The notes under the pieces: model-generated | What the model saw: the letters and a program-made list of their open reading frames with translations, nothing else | Told to the model about the DNA's origin: nothing | Database searches by the model: none | Source of the DNA: Actinomycetales bacterium UBA1383 | Lineage (GTDB): Bacteria; Actinomycetota; Actinomycetes; Actinomycetales; Actinomycetaceae | Assembly (NCBI GenBank): GCA_002305415.1 | Contig: DBQX01000046.1 | Location: forward strand, 1-64,000 | Length of the DNA stretch: 64,000 nt | Reading direction: 5' to 3' | Shown: one piece after another, positions 9,451 through 17,254 of the stretch | Layout: the number at the start of each line of letters is the position of its first letter | Numbering within the stretch: the stretch's first letter is position 1 | Program-made: the position numbers and the translations under genes

Positions 9451-11051
9451 ACGGTGTGAGGCGGCCGGGGCTGGCCCAGGATCGTGGCGAGCGCCGCCCG
9501 GAAGTACTCGTAGTCCTCGATCTCGGTGCGCAGCGGCGCAACGAGCTGGCGGTCGATCGTGCGTGCGACCGCCTCACGCAGCCGGCGGGACACCCGCCGG
9601 GCCTTCCGCGTGCCACCCACGCGGGCGAGCACCATCGACAGCAGTGCCAGCACGGCACCGAGGACCAGTCCTGACACGATGAGGGCGCTCGGCCAGGGGA
9701 TCTCCCACAGCATCGGCGTGGTGGGCGGCGGCAGCTTCAGGTAGTCCATCACGTAGAGGCCCGTCAGCCAGACGGCGCCGGCGATCGCGGCGGCGATGAG
9801 CAGTACCTGAAGAGTCCCCACCACCAGCCACCACCGGGGCCGGCTCTCGCGCTCGTAGTCGACGGCGGCCACCGCGGTGTCGAGGCTGGCCACCACGGCG
9901 GGGACGCGTGCCTCCACCTCCTGCAGGATGCCGGAGCGCCACATGTCGGGCAGGTCGTGGGTCGCCCCCGAGACCAGCGCATGGGCGGATGACCGCACCG
10001 CGGCCTCCTGCACGGGCGTGGGCCCCGGGAGCGAGGTGCGGGCGAGGGCGGGATCGCTGATCGTCCGGTCCAGGTGCAGCCGGCGGAGGGGGTCGGGGCG
10101 GAAGCGCGCGAGCCAGCGCACGGGCGGCCATCCCACGTGGGCGCGGGCGCGGCGGATGTGGGAACCCCGGACGGCCTGCGCCACGGCGGGGATCCCGGCG
10201 GCGCGGTAGGCAGCCTCGAGGAGCCGGCCGTGGGCGTCGCTGGTGATGCCGCCGGCGGGGGCGGCGGCGCCGTCGGCCGCCTCACGGAGGTGTAGTGCGG
10301 CGCGGCGGAGGTCGTCGTGGGCCCGGGCCACGCGGGCCCTCTTCGACGCGGCAACCTGCTGGATGCGGGTCCGCAACTCGGGGACTCCCTCGCCCGTGCG
10401 CGCCGAGACGGCGACGGCCTCGACGCCCTGCATGCCGTCCGCTCGGAGGATGCGCCGCAGGTCCTGGAGGATGGAGTCGACCTCCGTGCGGCTGACGCGG
10501 TCCGCCTGGTTGAGCACCACCATGGTCACGTCGGCGTGGGTCGCGAGGGGGCGGAGGTACTCGTGGTGGACCACCGCGTCGGCGTACTTCTGGGGATCGA
10601 GCACCCACACGAGGACATCGACGACCTCGGACATGCGGCGGGCGATCTCGCGGTGGTCGAGCTCGGTGGAGTCGATGTCGGGCAGGTCGATCAGCACCAG
10701 TCCGGAGCCGTCGTCCGGCCGGGTCGCCCGGTCGGGCACCTGCATCCAGTCGAGGAGCTCGCTCGCACCCTCGCCCCACGAGGCGGCAAGTGGCCTCCGG
10801 GTCGTCGGCCGTGTGGCCGCGGTGCGGGCGAGCGGTTCGCCGACCAGCGCGTTGAAGAGGGACGACTTGCCGGAACCGGTGGCCCCGAGGAGTGCAACGA
10901 CGGTCCGGTCGGGGGCCAGCAGCGACCGCGCCCCGGTCTTCTCCAGCATCTCGCGTGCCGCCGTCAGGGGCGCGTCCGCCAGCCTCCCATCGGCCAGGTC
11001 GACGGCGCGGGTGAGGGCCGCGACCTCCTCGGCGAGGGTGGACGCCTTCAC
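9447..11051 (-). CDS. Membrane-anchored GTPase, second of a pair (dynamin/YfjP-like)
   Basis: A 534-residue GTPase with G1 GATGSGKSS at 56-64, a switch I segment TRPTTRRPL near 80-88, a G3 that reads DLPDIDS (D122-D125) instead of DxxG, and G4 NQAD at 181-184. Two membrane segments lie at about 405-430 and 450-475, followed by a basic C-terminal helix. The start is GTG at 11051, overlapping the stop of the upstream GTPase gene by four bases (GTGA), so the two are translationally coupled. The paired arrangement recalls dynamin-like pairs such as DynA/DynB of Streptomyces or IniA/IniC of Mycobacterium. The specific role (membrane remodelling, division, stress) is inferred and untested. Confidence 0.82.
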   Translation of the reverse strand: MKASTLAEEVAALTRAVDLADGRLADAPLTAAREMLEKTGARSLLAPDRTVVALLGATGSGKSSLFNALVGEPLARTAATRPTTRRPLAASWGEGASELLDWMQVPDRATRPDDGSGLVLIDLPDIDSTELDHREIARRMSEVVDVLVWVLDPQKYADAVVHHEYLRPLATHADVTMVVLNQADRVSRTEVDSILQDLRRILRADGMQGVEAVAVSARTGEGVPELRTRIQQVAASKRARVARAHDDLRRAALHLREAADGAAAPAGGITSDAHGRLLEAAYRAAGIPAVAQAVRGSHIRRARAHVGWPPVRWLARFRPDPLRRLHLDRTISDPALARTSLPGPTPVQEAAVRSSAHALVSGATHDLPDMWRSGILQEVEARVPAVVASLDTAVAAVDYERESRPRWWLVVGTLQVLLIAAAIAGAVWLTGLYVMDYLKLPPPTTPMLWEIPWPSALIVSGLVLGAVLALLSMVLARVGGTRKARRVSRRLREAVARTIDRQLVAPLRTEIEDYEYFRAALATILGQPRPPHTV

Positions 11052-12775
11052 TCCGCGCCTCCCTGTGCCGCGCGGACCTCGGCGACGGCGGCGGCCACCG
11101 CGGCCGCGACGTCGGAACGGATCGGCAGGTCGTCGACGGCCTTGACGAATGGTGCGAGATACCAGTCGAGCAGCTGCTCGGCGTGGCCGTGCAGTTGTAC
11201 GCGGGCCTGCTTCGCCATCCGCCGCACCGCATCCTCGCCGAACACGGCCTCGAGCAGCTTCTGTCCGACGACGGCGGTGCCGCCCGCCGCGGCCACCTCC
11301 GCCCCGGTGATGACGCCGCCGGTCGTCGCGAGGATCAGGACCATGAGGGCGATGCCGAGGCCGTTCACGCCGAGGGAGAGCATCCGTGCGGTGAAGCGCC
11401 GGTCCGCGCCCTCGTTGCGGACGAGGTCGAGGAGGTCGGACTGCCAGTCCACCACGTGCCGCGACGCCTGCTCGTGGAGGCGGCCGGCGGTGGGGAGCGA
11501 CTTGAGCGCGGCCCCGAGCAGGTCCCGTCCGCCCCCCTCGAAGCGCCAGGCATGGTCGATGTCCGCGGCGGCGCGCTGCGCCTCCGCCTCGAGCAGGGTG
11601 AGCAGGCCCTCCTCGATCGCCTCCTCCACCTGGCGTGCCGGCTGAGGCTGGCCGCGGACGAACGCGGAGACCCGGTCCCGGATGCGGCCAACCTGGGCCT
11701 CGAGGCTGCGGAGGAACTCGCCCGTCCCCACGAACTCCTGCCACCGGGCGAGCACCTCGCCCCGGAGGAGGGAACCATCCGCCGTGGCGGCTCGGACGCG
11801 GCGGAGGGCGTCCGTGCGCGCGTCGACGGCCTGGGCGCGCAGCCGGCCCGCCGCCTCCACCTGCTCGTGTGCGGCGGATGCGACGGCGGTGGCCTGGCGG
11901 AGCACCGACTCGACCGCCCCCTCCAGGGTCTGCCGGGCGACGCGGGACCGGGAGGCGGCGTCGGCCGCCAGCTCGGTGAGCCACCCGCGCACCGGCGCGA
12001 TCTCCGATTCGGGCAGCATGCCGTCCTGGAGCGGGGACTCGAGGATCGTGAAGAGGGGCGCGCCGGCCAGTCCCGCCTCCGAGAGGCGACGCCGCAGGTC
12101 GCTGCGCACCTCGTCCACGACCTCGGGAGGAACCCGGTCGAGGATGATGGCGACGACGACGTTCCGGGCCGCCGCATCCCACAGCAGGTCCCACGGGACG
12201 GCGTCGGCGTAGCGTGCCGCGGTCGTCACGAAGAGCCACAGGTCCGCCGCGGCCAGCAGCTGCGCGGCGATCAGGCGGTTCTCGTCGACGATCGAGTCCA
12301 CGTCCGGCGCGTCCACGATCGCCAGGCCCTGCGGCAGGCGTCCGGAGGCGCGGATCTCCAGCTCCGTGTGGACGCCGGCGTCGACGACGGCGGTCGACGG
12401 CGGCGCGTCGGCGGCGACCCGGACGCGCGCCAGCGACGGGAGGATGCGGTCGTCGTCGAACCACGACGCCTCCGCCGGGTGGTGCAGCAGCAGGGGACGG
12501 CGGGTGGTCGGGCGGATCGCGGACGACGCCGCCACCGGGGCGCCCAGCAACGAGTTGACCACAGTGGACTTGCCGGCGCCCGTCGACCCGCCCACGACGG
12601 CGAGCAGCGGCGCGTCGAGGCGTTCGTACCGCGGGAGCACGTAGTCGTCCAGCTGGTTCACGACGTGGTCGGCGGCTCCCCGGGCCTGGGCCACTCGGTC
12701 GATCTGCAGCGGGAAGGCGATCGTGTCGAGGAGGTCGCGCAGCGCGCGCAGCCTCACGACCGCCCCGTGACTCAC
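11048..12775 (-). CDS. Membrane-anchored GTPase, first of a pair (dynamin/YfjP-like)
   Basis: A 575-residue protein, paralogous to its downstream neighbour. G1 is GGSTGAGKST (62-71), switch I is IRPTTRRPL, and G3 reads DAPDVDS (154-160), again DxPD in place of DxxG. The canonical G4 NKxD is not visible; ILDRVPPE sits at that position. Long helical stretches fill 230-450, and a hydrophobic region at about 480-510 (NGLGIALMVLILATTGGVI) suggests a hairpin membrane anchor. The GTG at 12775 follows GGGGAGG with eight bases between. It lies 17 bases after hisS in the order metallo-hydrolase, hisS, GTPase, GTPase. Confidence 0.82.
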   Translation of the reverse strand: MSHGAVVRLRALRDLLDTIAFPLQIDRVAQARGAADHVVNQLDDYVLPRYERLDAPLLAVVGGSTGAGKSTVVNSLLGAPVAASSAIRPTTRRPLLLHHPAEASWFDDDRILPSLARVRVAADAPPSTAVVDAGVHTELEIRASGRLPQGLAIVDAPDVDSIVDENRLIAAQLLAAADLWLFVTTAARYADAVPWDLLWDAAARNVVVAIILDRVPPEVVDEVRSDLRRRLSEAGLAGAPLFTILESPLQDGMLPESEIAPVRGWLTELAADAASRSRVARQTLEGAVESVLRQATAVASAAHEQVEAAGRLRAQAVDARTDALRRVRAATADGSLLRGEVLARWQEFVGTGEFLRSLEAQVGRIRDRVSAFVRGQPQPARQVEEAIEEGLLTLLEAEAQRAAADIDHAWRFEGGGRDLLGAALKSLPTAGRLHEQASRHVVDWQSDLLDLVRNEGADRRFTARMLSLGVNGLGIALMVLILATTGGVITGAEVAAAGGTAVVGQKLLEAVFGEDAVRRMAKQARVQLHGHAEQLLDWYLAPFVKAVDDLPIRSDVAAAVAAAVAEVRAAQGGAE

Positions 12776-12792
12776 CTGCCGCGCCTCCCCGA

Positions 12793-14106
12793 TCAGTGGT
12801 TGGCCACGATTCGGGGCCACCAGTCCTCCTTCGGAGGTTCCCACACCGCCGGGTCGGCTGCCACCTGATTGCCGGACCGGATGTCCTTCACCTCGCCGGT
12901 CCCGGGGAACCACACGAACGGGATGGACCGCCGGTCGGCGTAGCGGATCTGCCTGCCGAACCGGTCAGCTGTCGGTGAGGTCTCGGTGGGGATGCCGCGG
13001 GCACGCAGGGCGCGGGCGACGGCGTCGGACTCGTGGCGCGTCGCCTCGTCCACCACGGCGACCAGCACCGCCGTCGGCACGGGACGGGACGCGGTCACCT
13101 CGGTGAGGAGGCGCGACATGATGCGGGAGACACCGATCGACATCCCGACCCCGGGATAGGTGCGCCGCCCGTCGGAGACCAGCGAGTCGTAGCGCCCCCC
13201 GGAGGCCACCGAGCCGAGGCCCTCGTGACCCACGAAGGTCGTCTCGTACACCGTGCCGGTGTAGTAGTCCAGCCCGCGCGCGATGCTGAGGTCCGCCACG
13301 AGACGTCCCGGCATGTGCTGCCGGCCGGCGGCGACCACCCGGGTGAGTTCCTCGAGGCCCTCGTCCAGGAGTGCGCTGCGGTGGCCGAGGGCGAGGACGG
13401 AGTCGGCGAACGACTCGTCGGCGGCGGAGATCGAGGCGAGCGCGAGTGCGGCGTCGGCCTGGCCGCTCGTGGTGCCGATGACCTCCACGAGTTCGGTGGC
13501 GACCCCGGCGGGACCGATCTTGGCGAGCTTGTCGATGGTGCGCAGCGTCCCCTCGACGTCCGCGATCCCGGCGGCCTCGTAGAAGCCCTGGGACACCTTG
13601 CGGTTGTTGATGCCGATGCGGAACGGGGGGAGCGGGAGCCCGTCGAGCGCCTCGGCGACGACGAGCGGCATCTCCACCTCGAACTCGAACGGGAGGGTGT
13701 CCTGGCACACGACGTCGATGTCGGCCTGCGTGAACTCCCGGAAGCGGCCGTCCTGCGGCCGCTCCCCGCGCCACGCCTTCTGGATCTGGTAGCGCTTGAA
13801 CGGGAACTGCAGCGCCCCGGCGTGCTCCAGCACGTACCGGGCGAGGGGCACGGTGAGGTCGAAGTGGAGGGCGAGCTGGCGCTCACGGGCACTGTCACCC
13901 TCGTCGTGGAGGCGCCGCAGGACGTAGACCTCCTTGGAGGTCTCGCCCTTGCGGAGCAGGTCCTCCAGCGGCTCGACGGCGCGGGTCTCGATGCCGGCGA
14001 AGCCGTGCAGTTCGAAGGTGCGCCGCACGTGGTCCAGCAGGTGCTGCTCGACCACGCGCCCGGCGGGCGTCCATTCGGGGAAGCCGGACAGGGACTGGCG
14101 GGCCAT
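12793..14106 (-). CDS. hisS: Histidine--tRNA ligase
   Basis: A class II synthetase for tRNA-His, 437 residues, the usual length. Visible signatures are the N-terminal GFPEWTPAGRVVEQ, motif 2 KRYQIQKAWRGERPQDGRFREFTQADID, the histidine-specific ARGLDYYTGTVYE, motif 3 around GGRYDSL and GVGMSIGVSRI, and a C-terminal anticodon-binding domain ending near residue 430. The ATG at 14106 follows a GGAAGGA site. It lies 17 bases downstream of the metallo-hydrolase gene and leads into the GTPase pair. Confidence 0.96.
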   Translation of the reverse strand: MARQSLSGFPEWTPAGRVVEQHLLDHVRRTFELHGFAGIETRAVEPLEDLLRKGETSKEVYVLRRLHDEGDSARERQLALHFDLTVPLARYVLEHAGALQFPFKRYQIQKAWRGERPQDGRFREFTQADIDVVCQDTLPFEFEVEMPLVVAEALDGLPLPPFRIGINNRKVSQGFYEAAGIADVEGTLRTIDKLAKIGPAGVATELVEVIGTTSGQADAALALASISAADESFADSVLALGHRSALLDEGLEELTRVVAAGRQHMPGRLVADLSIARGLDYYTGTVYETTFVGHEGLGSVASGGRYDSLVSDGRRTYPGVGMSIGVSRIMSRLLTEVTASRPVPTAVLVAVVDEATRHESDAVARALRARGIPTETSPTADRFGRQIRYADRRSIPFVWFPGTGEVKDIRSGNQVAADPAVWEPPKEDWWPRIVANH

Positions 14107-14123
14107 CGGGATCCTTCCGTGGG

Positions 14124-14840
14124 TCAGCGCCGGGTGGCGAGGAACGGGTTGGTGGCGAGTTCGTGCGCCATGGTCGTCGCGGGCCCGTGTCCCGGCAGGA
14201 GCCAGGTTCCCGGCTCGATCACCTGCCGCAGGGTGCGCAGCGTCCACGCCATCACGTCGTCGTCACCACCGGGCAGGTCGGTGCGCCCCACCGAGCCGCG
14301 GAAGATGACGTCACCGGTCAGCGCGACCACCTGGTTCTCCCGGCCGCCCGTGGCGTTGGCCCAGGCGGCGCCGTCGTCGGGCCAGGTGCCCGCGAGGAAG
14401 TGGATGGTGGAGCCCTCGGTGTGGCCGGGTGCGGGGAGCGACCGCACGACGACGCCGGGAACCACCTCCGCACCGCCACCGTGGAACAGCCCGTCGGCGA
14501 TCGTCTCGATCCCAACCGGCCGCTGCCACGGTCCGAGCATGCCGGTGAGGTCGCCGAGCGCGCCCAGCCCCGCCAGGGGATCGTCCATGCGGTAGAGGTC
14601 AGGGGACGGCACGAGGACAGGGCCCTCCCCCGCGACGGCGGCGGCATCCCACACGTGGTCGGGATGGCCGTGGGTCAGCAGGACGACCCCAACGAACAGC
14701 TGGTGGCGCGCCAGCACGGCCGCGACGGCCGCGGCGCTGCCGACCCCGGGGTCGACGACGACGGCAGGCTGGCCCGTCCCCGCGGCGATCACGTAGCAGT
14801 TCTCGTCGAAAAGGGCGGATCCGACGCGTTCGAGGATCAC
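14124..14840 (-). CDS. MBL-fold metallo-hydrolase (glyoxalase II-like)
   Basis: A 238-residue metallo-beta-lactamase-fold hydrolase. The zinc motif is THGHPDH with H57, H59, D61 and H62. Further ligands are expected in LPAPGHTEGS and near the C-terminal LPGHGPAT. The family includes hydroxyacylglutathione-hydrolase-like enzymes, and a homologue sits next to hisS in M. tuberculosis. The GTG at 14840 lies exactly seven bases after a TAGACT -10 hexamer, so the message is probably leaderless. It heads the operon with hisS and the GTPase pair. Substrate unknown. Confidence 0.88.
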   Translation of the reverse strand: MILERVGSALFDENCYVIAAGTGQPAVVVDPGVGSAAAVAAVLARHQLFVGVVLLTHGHPDHVWDAAAVAGEGPVLVPSPDLYRMDDPLAGLGALGDLTGMLGPWQRPVGIETIADGLFHGGGAEVVPGVVVRSLPAPGHTEGSTIHFLAGTWPDDGAAWANATGGRENQVVALTGDVIFRGSVGRTDLPGGDDDVMAWTLRTLRQVIEPGTWLLPGHGPATTMAHELATNPFLATRR

Positions 14841-14847
14841 CCGCCCG

Positions 14848-14853
14848 AGTCTA
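14848..14853 (-). promoter_or_regulatory. -10 element of the metallo-hydrolase/hisS operon
   Basis: TAGACT on the minus strand, seven bases before the GTG at 14840, predicts a leaderless transcript. No recognisable -35. Confidence 0.5.
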
Positions 14854-14880
14854 CCGGGCGGGCTGGGGGGTCCCCTGACC

Positions 14881-14913
14881 CGGGAACGGGCGCCCATCGC
14901 CCGCCCGTTCCCG
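14881..14913. repeat. 12-bp perfect inverted repeat between divergent genes
   Basis: CGGGAACGGGCG at 14881-14892 is repeated inverted at 14902-14913 with nine bases between. It lies between the -10 of the metallo-hydrolase (14848-14853) and the candidate -10 of the DUF349 gene (14939-14944). It could be a binding site for a regulator of both or a hairpin. No match to an operator I know. Confidence 0.5.
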
Positions 14914-14938
14914 TGGCGGGGGGCCCAGGACCGTGCAA

Positions 14939-14944
14939 TAGACT
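14939..14944 (+). promoter_or_regulatory. Candidate -10 of the DUF349 gene
   Basis: TAGACT at 14939-14944 predicts a start near 14952 and a leader of about 77 bases before the GTG at 15029. This is one of the few genes here with a real leader. Confidence 0.4.
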
Positions 14945-14987
14945 CGTCCTCTGTGGTGCCGCCAGCCGCGCCACGACCGCGATGCCT

Positions 14988-15023
14988 CTTCGGGCGGCGC
15001 GACGCCGCCCGTCACCGAAGGAG
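14988..15023 (+). promoter_or_regulatory. Leader hairpin next to the DUF349 ribosome site
   Basis: GGGCGGCG (14992-14999), loop CGA, then CGCCGCCC (15003-15010) form an 8-bp stem ending eight bases before AAGGAG. The flanking CTTCGG (14988-14993) is also complementary to CCGAAG (15015-15020), which runs into the ribosome site. Alternative pairings could therefore mask translation initiation. This is a structural inference only. Confidence 0.4.
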
Positions 15024-15028
15024 CAGAA

Positions 15029-16666
15029 GTGAGCGAGACGCCCACCTCCCCGACCAGCCCGAAGGAGCAGGAGGACCACGCTCCCGACGTCGTGACGGCC
15101 CCAGAGCAGGGCGAACCGGCGGACGTCGAGGCCCCCGCAGCCGTCGAGGCGGACGAGGCGTCCGCAGCCCCGGAGGAGCCCGTCGAGGCCCCCGCGGCCC
15201 CGGAGGAGCCCGTCGAGGCCGCCGCGGCCCCGGAGGAGCCAGTCGAGGCTCCCGCACCTACTGCCGACATCGTCGAGGCTCCCGTCGAGTCCGCGCCCGC
15301 CGAGCCGGCTCCCCCCACCCCTGGGGCCGCCGCCGAGAAGCCGCGCACGCCGAAGCCGACGGCAGGGCCCCGGCCCCCGGTCCGCAAGGTCGCGCCTCCC
15401 AAGCAGGTCCCCATGGACCCGCACGACGCCGCCGAGGCGGCGCGCTGGGGCCGGGTGGACGACGACGGCACGGTCTGGGTACGCGAGTCGTCGGGCGAAC
15501 GGTTTGTCGGCCAGTTCCCCGACGTCCAGGCCGACGAGGCGCTCGCCTTGTACGTGCGCCGATTCCTCGACCTCGTCGCCCAGGTGAAGCTCTTCGAGGC
15601 CCGCATCCCGATGATCTCGCCGAAGGAGATCGACCAGACGCTGAAGTCGCTGCGGGAACAGCTCGCGGAGCCACAGGCGGTGGGCGACCTCGAGGGGTTG
15701 CGCCAGCGGCTCGCGCTCGCCGAGGAGCGGGCGATCGAGCGCCGGGCGGAACTCCAGGCCGAACGCGAGGCCGCGAAGGAGGAGGCGTTCGCGGCGCGCG
15801 AGCAGATCGTGGAAGCGGCTGAGGCGATCGCGGCGCAGGATCCCTCCGCCACCCAGTGGAAGTCCTCCAGCGAGGAACTCCGCCGGCTGCTCGACGAGTG
15901 GAAGGCGGCCCAACACACCGGCCCGCGCATCGACAAGCCGCGCGAGGACGAGCTGTGGAAGCGCTTCTCCAAGGCCCGCACCACGTTCGACCGACACCGC
16001 CGGCAGTACTTCGCCGAGCTCGACGCCGCCCAGGACGCGGCGCGCCGGGCGAAGGAGGACATCGTGGCCCGCGCGGAGCAGCTCTCGACCTCCACCGAGT
16101 GGGGCCGCACTTCCGGGCTCTTCCGCGAACTGATGACGGAGTGGCGCGCGGCCGGCCGCGCGCGCCGTGCGGACGATGACGCGTTGTGGGAGCGGTTCCG
16201 GGCCGCCCAGCAGCGCTTCTTCGACAACCGCGACTCCCAGAACCGGGTCCTCGACGCCGAGTACTCGCAGAACCTGAGCGTCAAGCTCGCGATCCTCGAG
16301 GAGGCCGAGGCGCTCCTCCCGGTGCAGGACGCGAAGGCGGCCCGCGCCGCCCTCCGCACCCTGCAGGACCGGTGGGATGCCGCGGGGCGGGTCCCGCGGA
16401 CGGAGCTCGCACGTATCGAGGCTCGGATGAGGGCGGTCGAGAAGGCCATCAAGGACGTCGAGGACCACGAGTGGCGGCGCTCCAACCCGGAGACCCGTGC
16501 GCGCGTCGCCGGGGCCACGTCCCAGCTCGAGAACGCCATCGCGGCGCTCGAGGAGGAACTCGCCGCGGCCCGTGCCTCCGGTGACGCCAGGGCCATCCGC
16601 TCCGCGCAGGAGGCCCTGGAGGCGCGCCGGGCGTGGCTCGACCAGATCAGGCGCTCCGCGCAGTAG
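15029..16666 (+). CDS. DUF349 domain-containing protein
   Basis: A 545-residue protein of unknown function conserved in actinobacteria next to rel. The first 120 residues are disordered and rich in Ala, Pro and Glu, including three tandem ten-residue units of the APEEPVEAPA type. From about 125 on it is helical, with repeated DUF349 modules recognisable by Trp-centred segments such as DEWKAAQHTG, LWKRFSKARTTF, TEWRAAGRARR and LWERFRAAQQRFF. Coiled-coil stretches follow to the C-terminus. No catalytic motif and no membrane segment. The GTG at 15029 follows AAGGAG with five bases between. A strong hairpin follows the stop. Confidence 0.88.
   Translation: MSETPTSPTSPKEQEDHAPDVVTAPEQGEPADVEAPAAVEADEASAAPEEPVEAPAAPEEPVEAAAAPEEPVEAPAPTADIVEAPVESAPAEPAPPTPGAAAEKPRTPKPTAGPRPPVRKVAPPKQVPMDPHDAAEAARWGRVDDDGTVWVRESSGERFVGQFPDVQADEALALYVRRFLDLVAQVKLFEARIPMISPKEIDQTLKSLREQLAEPQAVGDLEGLRQRLALAEERAIERRAELQAEREAAKEEAFAAREQIVEAAEAIAAQDPSATQWKSSSEELRRLLDEWKAAQHTGPRIDKPREDELWKRFSKARTTFDRHRRQYFAELDAAQDAARRAKEDIVARAEQLSTSTEWGRTSGLFRELMTEWRAAGRARRADDDALWERFRAAQQRFFDNRDSQNRVLDAEYSQNLSVKLAILEEAEALLPVQDAKAARAALRTLQDRWDAAGRVPRTELARIEARMRAVEKAIKDVEDHEWRRSNPETRARVAGATSQLENAIAALEEELAAARASGDARAIRSAQEALEARRAWLDQIRRSAQ
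15167..15256 (+). repeat. Three in-frame 30-bp tandem repeats in the DUF349 gene
   Basis: CGGAGGAGCC recurs at 15171, 15201 and 15231, a 30-bp period. The DNA units are nearly identical and encode Ala/Pro/Glu decapeptides in the disordered N-terminal tail. Copy number could vary between strains by slippage. Confidence 0.85.
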
Positions 16667-16686
16667 GCCCCCCACCCCTGTGGACG

Positions 16687-16710
16687 AGCCGGGCGGGACC
16701 CGCCCGGCTT
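16687..16710 (+). terminator. Hairpin terminator after the DUF349 gene
   Basis: AGCCGGGCGGG (16687-16697) pairs with CCCGCCCGGCT (16699-16709) across a single base, followed by only a short TT. The U-tract is weak, as is common in high-GC actinobacteria. Confidence 0.6.
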
Positions 16711-16726
16711 CTGGGAGTCTGGGCGC

Positions 16727-17254
16727 ATGTTCTCGTGGATGCGGATGGAACCCGGCGGCCCGGTGACTGACGTGGACGACGGCGACCGGTTGCTCCGGTA
16801 CGCCCACTGCGACGGCTCCGTGGATCCCGGCGGCCGCACTCCCCGTGACCTCACCCGCGCCGGGGTCCTCCGTGCCGTGGTTCCCCCCGGCGCCGTGGTG
16901 TGCATGGCGACGGCGTGGGCGCTCCACACCGGAACCGCCACCCTCTCCCTCGACCTCGTGGGCGACACGGGCGACGCCGTCGCCGGCACCCGGACGTTCC
17001 CGCTGGCGGTACGGGCGTGCGAGCTCACCGTTATCGGTTCCGTCCGGTGCACCACGCTGGTGCGGACGGTGTTCGACCTCGCGTGCCTCGCGCCACTCGA
17101 GGTGGCGGCACAGGCACTGGTCGACGCCCGGGAGTGGGTGTCCAGGTCCGACTTCGCCGAGCTGCTGGAGGTGCACGCCGCGGCACCTGGCGCGGCCCGT
17201 GCCGGGCACCTCAGGTCGATGGTGTGGCGGGCTGCCGCTTCCGGTTGCCGGTGA
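16727..17254 (+). CDS. Short AbiEi-like / DUF559-family N-terminal protein
   Basis: A 175-residue protein resembling the N-terminal part of actinobacterial proteins related to AbiEi-type antitoxins: a winged-helix-like start ([30 protein letters not shown]) and the segment [29 protein letters not shown]. Relatives are usually about 280-320 residues, with a C-terminal nuclease-like domain that is missing here. The last 44 bases overlap the 3' end of rel on the opposite strand. GAGTCT lies six bases before the ATG, so it may be leaderless. It could be a truncated remnant, or a full small regulator with no toxin partner beside it. Confidence 0.55.
   Translation: MFSWMRMEPGGPVTDVDDGDRLLRYAHCDGSVDPGGRTPRDLTRAGVLRAVVPPGAVVCMATAWALHTGTATLSLDLVGDTGDAVAGTRTFPLAVRACELTVIGSVRCTTLVRTVFDLACLAPLEVAAQALVDAREWVSRSDFAELLEVHAAAPGAARAGHLRSMVWRAAASGCR

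Noticed and set aside
15167..15256. Intergenic repeat element
   Set aside because: The 30-bp repeats are in frame and encode the Ala/Pro/Glu tail of the DUF349 protein.
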